Source: an uncultured Megasphaera sp.
GTDB taxonomy: Bacteria; Bacillota; Negativicutes; Veillonellales; Megasphaeraceae
DNA: 27,355 bases
NCBI GenBank assembly: GCA_934193515.1
Contig: CAKPVJ010000030.1
Coordinates: forward strand, 1-27,355
Direction: 5' to 3'
Shown here piece by piece: positions 23,889-27,355 of this stretch (the first letter of the stretch is position 1; each line of letters starts with the position of its first letter). A program made the position numbers and the translations under genes. The notes beneath the pieces were generated by a model that was not told where the DNA came from, did no database searches, and saw nothing but the letters and a program-made list of their open reading frames with translations.

Positions 23889-23904
23889 GGAAGTGTCACC
23901 TTTC

Positions 23905-23939
23905 TGTAAATTCTGTAAATAATGTAAATACGATGTAAA
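23905..23939 (-). promoter_or_regulatory. Four TTTACA boxes upstream of the phosphoethanolamine transferase
   Basis: On the minus strand TTTACA occurs four times (plus TGTAAA at 23905, 23914, 23923 and 23934), with start-to-start spacings of 9, 9 and 11 nt. Tandem hexamers near one helical turn are the usual form of OmpR/PhoP-type binding sites. They lie 17-51 nt before the start codon, downstream of the most likely -10 box. Confidence 0.5.
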
Positions 23940-23952
23940 GTGAAAATACCAC

Positions 23953-23984
23953 ATGTATTATACATCAAATACTGTATAATACAT
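23953..23984. promoter_or_regulatory. 11-bp inverted repeat with -10 boxes
   Basis: ATGTATTATAC (23953-23963) and GTATAATACAT (23974-23984) are exact reverse complements with a 10-nt spacer. Each arm contains a TATAAT on one strand. On the minus strand the arm at 23957-23962 could be the -10 of the transferase gene; the matching -35 is weak, which suggests an activator. Confidence 0.5.
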
Positions 23985-24046
23985 AGTATGCAGTGCTGAC
24001 TTTTTTGAAATTCCACAAAAAAATTTAGAAAAATGCAAAAAAGTAC

Positions 24047-24075
24047 TTGCCAAAGAAGCTTCTCTATGGTAGAAT
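24047..24075 (+). promoter_or_regulatory. Promoter of the tRNA-Asp-Phe-Leu cluster
   Basis: TTGCCA (24047-24052), 17-nt spacer, TAGAAT (24070-24075), about 45 nt before tRNA-Asp. Confidence 0.65.
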
Positions 24076-24119
24076 ACTTTTTGTCGGAACGAGAGGTTCC
24101 GAAATGAAGGAATATGAAT

Positions 24120-24196
24120 GGCCTCGTGGTGTAGCGGTTTAACATGTCGCCCTGTCACGGCGAAGATCGTCGGTTCAAATCCGATCGAGGTCGCCA
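24120..24196 (+). tRNA. tRNA-Asp(GTC)
   Basis: Acceptor GGCCTCG pairs with CGAGGTC; discriminator G and encoded CCA follow. Anticodon arm TCGCC-CTGTCAC-GGCGA gives GTC. First of three tandem tRNAs. Confidence 0.96.
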
Positions 24197-24201
24197 TATT
24201 T

Positions 24202-24277
24202 GCTCAGGTAGCTCAGTCGGTAGAGCAGGGGACTGAAAATCCCCGTGTCGGCGGTTCAATTCCGTCCCTGAGCACCA
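24202..24277 (+). tRNA. tRNA-Phe(GAA)
   Basis: Acceptor GCTCAGG pairs with CCTGAGC, then ACCA. Anticodon arm GGGGA-CTGAAAA-TCCCC gives GAA. It lies 5 nt after tRNA-Asp. Confidence 0.96.
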
Positions 24278-24289
24278 ACAATTATATAT

Positions 24290-24375
24290 GCGGTCGTGGC
24301 GGAATGGCAGACGCGCTACTTTGAGGGGGTAGTGAACGAAAGTTCATATGGGTTCAAGTCCCATCGACCGCACCA
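24290..24375 (+). tRNA. tRNA-Leu(GAG)
   Basis: An 86-nt class II tRNA with a long variable arm (GTGAACGAAAGTTCAT). Acceptor GCGGTCG pairs with CGACCGC, then ACCA. The anticodon loop TTGAGGG gives GAG. Last of the cluster. Confidence 0.93.
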
Positions 24376-24386
24376 ACAAGACTAGG

Positions 24387-24420
24387 TGAATCTCATGAAT
24401 GCATGAGGTTCTTTTTTTTA
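24387..24420 (+). terminator. Terminator of the tRNA cluster
   Basis: GAATCTCATG pairs with CATGAGGTTC around a 4-nt loop, followed by T8. The T-run is directly joined to the direct repeat that flanks the toxin locus. Confidence 0.85.
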
Positions 24421-24434
24421 TGCATAATGCAGAA
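24411..24434 (+). repeat. Direct repeat, left copy
   Basis: C, T8, then ATGCATAATGCAGAA. The right copy at 24950-24972 has C, T7, then ATGCATGATGCAGAA, with one mismatch in the non-T part. The pair bounds the toxin-antitoxin locus and dispersed repeat copy 3. Confidence 0.65.
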
Positions 24435-24453
24435 TACATTACTTTGTGTAACA

Positions 24454-24483
24454 TTGACATATATACTGAGTATCATGTAGAAT
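24454..24483 (+). promoter_or_regulatory. Promoter of the toxin mRNA
   Basis: TTGACA (24454-24459), 18-nt spacer, TAGAAT (24478-24483). Transcription would start near 24490, giving a leader of about 68 nt and an mRNA of about 240 nt. Confidence 0.75.
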
Positions 24484-24525
24484 GATACCTAAGGCACTAC
24501 AAGTAACGGTAGGCGGTTCTTTTGT

Positions 24526-24549
24526 CCCTCATTCTGTATAGAATGGGGG
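24526..24549 (+). promoter_or_regulatory. Hairpin masking the toxin ribosome site
   Basis: CCCTCATTC (24526-24534) pairs with GAATGGGGG (24541-24549), 9 bp with one G-U and a 6-nt loop. The 3' arm is the ribosome site GGGGGTGAT. Masked ribosome sites are typical of Fst- and TxpA-type toxin messages. Confidence 0.75.
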
Positions 24550-24557
24550 TGATGATT

Positions 24558-24635
24558 ATGTATAATTTGTTCATCATGCTTTATATATTTATGATGTTGC
24601 TTATTATCTTAGTTGTCGTTTTAAAACGCAAATAA
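24558..24635 (+). CDS. 25-residue hydrophobic peptide, probable type I toxin
   Basis: The peptide starts MYNLFIMLY, continues as an unbroken run of Ile/Leu/Met/Val/Phe (one membrane helix, residues 4-22) and ends in LKRK. A single short helix with a basic C-terminal tail is the shape of Fst/TxpA/BsrG-type and small holin-like toxins; the sequence itself matches none that I recall. The start at 24558 lies 8 nt after GGGGG; an in-frame ATG at 24552 overlaps the ribosome site and is less likely. Its own promoter, a masked ribosome site, a terminator and an antisense RNA promoter surround it. Toxicity is inferred from this architecture and not shown. Confidence 0.75.
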   Translation: MYNLFIMLYIFMMLLIILVVVLKRK

Positions 24636-24730
24636 ACCGCCCTTACTAGTTTGGCCACTATAAGACGGTTTATTTGTTAAACTTCTTCTATGGGACACTA
24701 GAACCGTTTATCGTTGTAGTGTCTTTTTCT
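24620..24730 (-). ncRNA. Predicted antisense RNA (antitoxin)
   Basis: A strong minus-strand promoter (24737-24766) would start an RNA near 24730. It runs across the toxin 3' untranslated region and stop codon and ends at a hairpin, AAATAAACCG / CGGTTTATTT (plus 24666-24675 and 24630-24639), followed by GCGTTTT. About 110 nt, fully complementary to the message 3' part. This convergent 3' overlap is the txpA/RatA and bsrG/SR4 layout. Confidence 0.68.
24694..24729 (+). terminator. Terminator of the toxin mRNA
   Basis: GACACTA (24694-24700) pairs with TAGTGTC (24717-24723), extended by an inner AAC/GTT, then TTTTTCT. Confidence 0.8.
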
Positions 24731-24736
24731 ATGCTT

Positions 24737-24766
24737 ATTATAGCTTGTTGTTCGGTATAACGTCAA
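24737..24766 (-). promoter_or_regulatory. Promoter of the antisense RNA
   Basis: On the minus strand TTGACG (24766-24761), 18-nt spacer, perfect TATAAT (24742-24737). It faces the toxin gene and has no other downstream gene to serve. Confidence 0.8.
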
Positions 24767-24833
24767 TAGTTTTTTGCATCTTAGCTGTCAGAGAAATAGG
24801 AATGTATGCTCGTGAAAATTTCATTCCCTTTAA

Positions 24834-24960
24834 ACGTTTTTTATTTGAAGTTTGCAGGAAATGAAAAGTAATGCTACAAACTATACAGTTGAAACTTATA
24901 TAATAAACGGACTATGATAAAATGAACTAAAAAACTTATTTTGTGACAGCTTTTTTTATG
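24834..24960 (+). repeat. Intergenic dispersed repeat, copy 3
   Basis: CGTTTTTT, TTTGAAGTTTGCAG, GTAATGCTACAAAC, then a weaker hairpin with ATAAAATGAAC and TTATTTTGT, and a T7 end. Same order of blocks as copies 1 and 2. Its T-run is the start of the right direct repeat. Confidence 0.6.
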
Positions 24961-24972
24961 CATGATGCAGAA
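24950..24972 (+). repeat. Direct repeat, right copy
   Basis: C, T7, ATGCATGATGCAGAA; partner of 24411-24434. The stretch 24973-25071 holds only the leader of the macrodomain gene. Confidence 0.65.
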
Positions 24973-25071
24973 AGTATCTGTAAATGGCTTGCCTTAGGCA
25001 GGAGACTTTAGTATAGTATAAGACAATCATATGTATTATTTTTTTGCATTGTAATAGGAGAATTTACACAC

Positions 25072-25563
25072 ATGCCTTTCCGGATTATACAGGGAGATAT
25101 TACAACAGTAAAAGCAGATGTTTTGGTAAATGCTGCGAATAATCAATTATTGGCAGGCAGCGGCGTCTGCGGAGCTATTTTTCGGGCAGCCGGGTATACC
25201 CAAATGCAGGATGCCTGCCGGCGTATAGGATACTGTCCGACTGGGGACGCTGTCATCACACCGGCATTTCAGCTGTCGGCCCGATATGTCATTCATACAG
25301 TCGGCCCTGTATGGGAAGGCGGAGAACACAACGAGCGAGAATTACTGTACAGCTGTTATGTGCAGTCGCTGGCATTAGCTGATGCATACGGCGCACGGTC
25401 TATTGCGTTTCCGCTTATTTCATCCGGCATTTTTGGGTATCCCAGAGAAGAAGCACTGGAAGTATGCGAAGAGGCCGTGGAGGACTTTTTGTCTCAGCAT
25501 GAGATGGATGTTTTTCTAGTTATATTTCAGAATGAAGACATAGACCATATGAAATATCTGTAA
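25072..25563 (+). CDS. Macrodomain protein (canonical, ADP-ribose-binding)
   Basis: A 163-residue stand-alone macrodomain of the MacroD/YmdB/Af1521-like kind. It has GDIT (8-11), N20-AAN23 (with the catalytic Asn), the glycine loop AGSGVCGAIFRAAG (28-41), HTVGPVW (75-81) and the second loop SSGIFGYP (117-124). These are the residues that hold the distal ribose and diphosphate, so de-ADP-ribosylation or O-acetyl-ADP-ribose deacetylation is plausible. TAGGAGAA precedes the ATG. It is a single gene between the toxin locus and a tRNA. It differs from the degenerate paralogue at 16268 at every key loop. Confidence 0.92.
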   Translation: MPFRIIQGDITTVKADVLVNAANNQLLAGSGVCGAIFRAAGYTQMQDACRRIGYCPTGDAVITPAFQLSARYVIHTVGPVWEGGEHNERELLYSCYVQSLALADAYGARSIAFPLISSGIFGYPREEALEVCEEAVEDFLSQHEMDVFLVIFQNEDIDHMKYL

Positions 25564-25589
25564 TACTTAAAAAAAATTATAAAAATCTC

Positions 25590-25617
25590 TTGACGAAACG
25601 ACAAATTGTGATATAAT
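25590..25617 (+). promoter_or_regulatory. Promoter of tRNA-Leu(CAA)
   Basis: TTGACG (25590-25595), 16-nt spacer, TATAAT (25612-25617), about 45 nt before the tRNA. Confidence 0.75.
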
Positions 25618-25663
25618 CTTTCTTGTGCCAAGGAGTTAAAGAAAACGACAGCGCACAAGACAT

Positions 25664-25747
25664 GCCGGAGTGGCGGAATGGCAGACGCACCTGACTCAAA
25701 ATCAGGCGGGTAACACCGTGGGGGTTCAAGTCCCTTCTCCGGCACCA
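25664..25747 (+). tRNA. tRNA-Leu(CAA)
   Basis: An 84-nt class II tRNA. Acceptor GCCGGAG pairs with CTCCGGC, then ACCA. Anticodon arm CCTGA-CTCAAAA-TCAGG gives CAA; long variable arm GGTAACACCGT. Confidence 0.95.
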
Positions 25748-25749
25748 TG

Positions 25750-25790
25750 AAAGAGTATTTCGAAAATTCGAAATACTCTTTTTTCTTTTT
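25750..25790 (+). terminator. Terminator after tRNA-Leu(CAA)
   Basis: A perfect 14-bp stem AAGAGTATTTCGAA / TTCGAAATACTCTT with a 2-nt centre, followed by TTTTCTTTTT. Confidence 0.93.
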
Positions 25791-25802
25791 ATTTGTAAAC
25801 AG

Positions 25803-25826
25803 GTATGGTATAATAAGATACCATAC
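25803..25826 (+). promoter_or_regulatory. Nitroreductase promoter with overlapping 9-bp operator palindrome
   Basis: GTATGGTAT (25803-25811) and ATACCATAC (25818-25826) are exact reverse complements around AATAAG. The palindrome contains the -10 box TATAAT (25809-25814). A regulator bound here would block RNA polymerase. No clear -35 box is visible. Confidence 0.65.
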
Positions 25827-25853
25827 AACGTTTACAAGGGAGTGAATTTAAAC

Positions 25854-26360
25854 ATGGATGAAATCTTTGCTAGACATAGTGTAAGAAAATTTTTGCCTAC
25901 CGTAGTAGAAGATGAAAAAATAGAAAAATTATTACGTGCGGCTATGGCGGCCCCTTCAGCGGGCAATCAACAGCCATGGGAATTTTATGTTGTTCGCGAT
26001 AAACGTATTATTCAGGATTTGGCTCACTGCAGCCCGTATGCAGGATGCGCAGCCAATGCGCCGGCAGCTATCGTTGTTTGCAGCCGTGATACGAATCAGC
26101 GTTTTCCGGCATTTGTGCCGCTGGATTTGAGTGCAGCCGTTGAAAACATTTTATTAGAAGCGGTACATTTGAACTTAGGCGCAGTATGGCTGGGCGTATC
26201 CCCTTATAAAGCCAGAGAAATCATTGTTCGTCGTGCTTTAGGCATTCCGGAAGGCTTGACGGCATTTGCTATCGTTTCTTTTGGATATCCTAAAGAAACA
26301 GTCTGTGATGAACGGCTTAAAGAAGACCGCTATGACGCATCCCGCGTACATTATCTCTAA
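25854..26360 (+). CDS. Nitroreductase-family FMN oxidoreductase
   Basis: A 168-residue FMN-dependent NAD(P)H oxidoreductase of the short nitroreductase group. FMN phosphate and ring contacts are seen in FARHSVRKF (5-13), APSAGNQQPWEFYVV and GAVWLGV; the family GIPEGLTAFAIVSFGYP segment lies near the C terminus. The substrate is unknown; flavin, quinone or nitro-compound reduction are typical. The start is ATG 25854 after AAGGGAG; a GTG at 25843 falls in the ribosome site. It has its own operator-like promoter, pointing to induction by a stress or substrate signal. Confidence 0.92.
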   Translation: MDEIFARHSVRKFLPTVVEDEKIEKLLRAAMAAPSAGNQQPWEFYVVRDKRIIQDLAHCSPYAGCAANAPAAIVVCSRDTNQRFPAFVPLDLSAAVENILLEAVHLNLGAVWLGVSPYKAREIIVRRALGIPEGLTAFAIVSFGYPKETVCDERLKEDRYDASRVHYL

Positions 26361-26454
26361 GCCATGTATTTGGTTTAACTATATAGTAACAGTTTATGAG
26401 CAGGTACTTGACTTATCAAGTGCCTGCTTTTGCCATAAAAAGGGGGGTTGAGCC

Positions 26455-26652
26455 ATGTTCAACTTAGGCATGGGTGAAATTATTGTCATTTTTATTGTGG
26501 CTTTATTTGTGTTTGGACCGGGAAAACTGCCGGAAGTAAGCCGCGCATTGGGCAAAAGTATACGAGAATTCCGTAAGGCAATGAATACGGTAGTAGAAGC
26601 GGCAGAAGAACCGGAAGAAAAAGGAGATACGAATGGAAAAGGACGCAAATAA
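26455..26652 (+). CDS. tatA: Twin-arginine translocase TatA/TatE-type subunit
   Basis: A 65-residue protein with a short membrane helix (about 6-21), the FGPGKLPE hinge (19-26), an amphipathic helix (SRALGKSIREFRKAMN) and an acidic/lysine tail. This subunit forms the pore that moves folded proteins across the inner membrane. AAAAGGGGGGTTGAGCC precedes the ATG. It overlaps tatC by 20 nt. No separate tatB was found, so this is a minimal TatA-TatC system as in many Firmicutes. Confidence 0.94.
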   Translation: MFNLGMGEIIVIFIVALFVFGPGKLPEVSRALGKSIREFRKAMNTVVEAAEEPEEKGDTNGKGRK

Positions 26653-27355
26653 TAAAGCACTCCAAAAAGCCAGGGAAGAAGGAGAAATGCCCATCAGCGG
26701 CCATTTGCAGGAATTTCGCAAACGGCTGATTGTCTGCTTGGCAGCTGTTGTCGCAGCGAGTGTCATTGTCTACCAATTTGTCGATGATATTATTGCGATG
26801 ATTTCTGCGCCGGCAGGCAAATTATATTTCCTCAATCCGACGGAAGTATTCTTTTCGTATTTGGAAATTGCAGTCTGCACCGGCGCGCTGGTGACCCTTC
26901 CGATTCTTTGCTATGAAATCTGGCAGTTTGTGCGCCCGGCCTTAGCGCCGACAGAACGTCATGCCGTCTTGTGGCTGGTGCCGTTTGCCGTCTTGCTGTT
27001 TTATGCAGGACTTGCCTTTTCTTTTTTCTTAGTACTGCCGGCTGCTGTACAATTTTTTATGGGGTTTTCGACAGATACCCTGCAGCCTATGTTTTCTCTT
27101 AGCTCCTATTTATCCTTTTTTATTGCCTTTATGCTGCCTTTTGGCGTCGTCTTTGAACTGCCGCTCATTCTTTTCTTTTTAGGAAAAATCGGCATCGTAT
27201 CTTCGGCTTTTTTAAAACGAAAACGGCGGATTCTGATCGTGCTGGCCTTTGTCTTTGCCGGTGTCATTTCACCGACGACGGGTATGTCAAGAATTTTGTG
27301 TAAATTTCCTAGAAATCTTTGTCATATTTTTCCATCAATGGGCCCAGCCGTTCAT
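26633..27355 (+). CDS. tatC: Twin-arginine translocase TatC, apparently interrupted
   Basis: TatC recognises twin-arginine signal peptides. Seen are HLQEFRKRL at the N terminus, LNPTEVFFSYLEI, LPILCYEIWQFVRPALAPTERH and GVVFELPLILFFL, with five of the usual six helices. ATG 26633 lies 6 nt after AAGGAG inside tatA. The family sequence runs to GVISPTT (up to about 27280, residue 216); the frame stays open to the window edge, but the following residues (GMSRILCKFPRN) do not resemble TatC, where the last helix should be. The DNA from about 27281 looks like an insertion-sequence end, so the gene is probably broken on this molecule. Confidence 0.85.
   Translation, partial: MEKDANNKALQKAREEGEMPISGHLQEFRKRLIVCLAAVVAASVIVYQFVDDIIAMISAPAGKLYFLNPTEVFFSYLEIAVCTGALVTLPILCYEIWQFVRPALAPTERHAVLWLVPFAVLLFYAGLAFSFFLVLPAAVQFFMGFSTDTLQPMFSLSSYLSFFIAFMLPFGVVFELPLILFFLGKIGIVSSAFLKRKRRILIVLAFVFAGVISPTTGMSRILCKFPRNLCHIFPSMGPAVH
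27281..27355 (-). mobile_element. Probable insertion-sequence end (IS256/Mutator-like)
   Basis: The last 75 nt begin GGTATGTCAAGAATTTTGTG, which resembles the TCAAGAATTTTGTGTAA-type ends of Firmicute IS256-family elements. On the minus strand a frame ending in MNGWAH and a stop (27337-27335) could be the transposase C terminus. Family assignment rests on memory of such ends; only one end is visible. Confidence 0.5.

Noticed and set aside
24118..24324. Frame MASWCSGLTCRPV across tRNA-Asp and tRNA-Phe
   Set aside because: A classic spurious translation of tRNA genes.
25527..25748. Minus-strand frame MVPEKGLEPPR
   Set aside because: Antisense of tRNA-Leu(CAA); this peptide is a well-known annotation artefact.

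Overview
The window looks like chromosomal DNA of a Megasphaera-type Negativicute (a diderm Firmicute). The best taxonomic clue is a 137-residue short-chain flavodoxin that, from memory, is nearly the M. elsdenii flavodoxin. Low-GC Firmicute promoters, strong AGGAGG ribosome sites, three leader riboswitches (Mn, SAM, T-box) and diderm-style genes (phosphoethanolamine transferase, TatA/TatC, PBP5) agree. No database search was possible, so all family names rest on motifs recalled from knowledge.

Layout. 1-4100: tRNA-Ala, an orphan PTS EIIA, a DUF3793-flavodoxin operon, a thioesterase, a thioredoxin-TSCPD operon and a RseC-like membrane protein. 4085-9000 (minus strand): a TerC protein under a yybP-ykoY Mn2+ riboswitch, a LarA-like protein, an orphan metQ under a SAM-I riboswitch, and a GlcD-type D-lactate dehydrogenase with a TTG start. 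8990-10810: an exported protein of unknown function and a DHA2-type MFS exporter. 11040-15190: a T-box-controlled operon for an M20 amidohydrolase and a complete MetN-MetI-MetQ transporter; the T-box specifier reads more naturally as Cys (TGC) than Met (ATG). 15190-19320: a methyltransferase fused to a CsoR-type metal sensor, a degenerate macrodomain protein with a CpXC-domain partner, and an atypical [FeFe]-hydrogenase-like protein. 19340-23990: a membrane protein, PBP5-type carboxypeptidase, an orphan OmpR-type response regulator and a convergent phosphoethanolamine transferase. 24047-25800: tRNA-Asp, tRNA-Phe, tRNA-Leu(GAG), a probable type I toxin-antitoxin locus, a macrodomain protein and tRNA-Leu(CAA). 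25800-27355: a nitroreductase behind a palindromic operator, tatA, and tatC running into what looks like an insertion-sequence end at the right edge.

Two themes recur. One is sulfur amino-acid supply: two MetQ proteins are read out by different signals (SAM and an uncharged tRNA). The other is metal and redox handling: Mn riboswitch, CsoR fusion, flavodoxin, thioredoxin, hydrogenase-like protein and nitroreductase.

The strongest candidates for something undescribed are the 25-residue hydrophobic peptide locus at 24454-24766, which has sense and antisense promoters, a ribosome-site-masking hairpin and flanking direct repeats; the methyltransferase-CsoR fusion at 15252-16190; and a three-copy intergenic repeat family (283, 3973, 24834).
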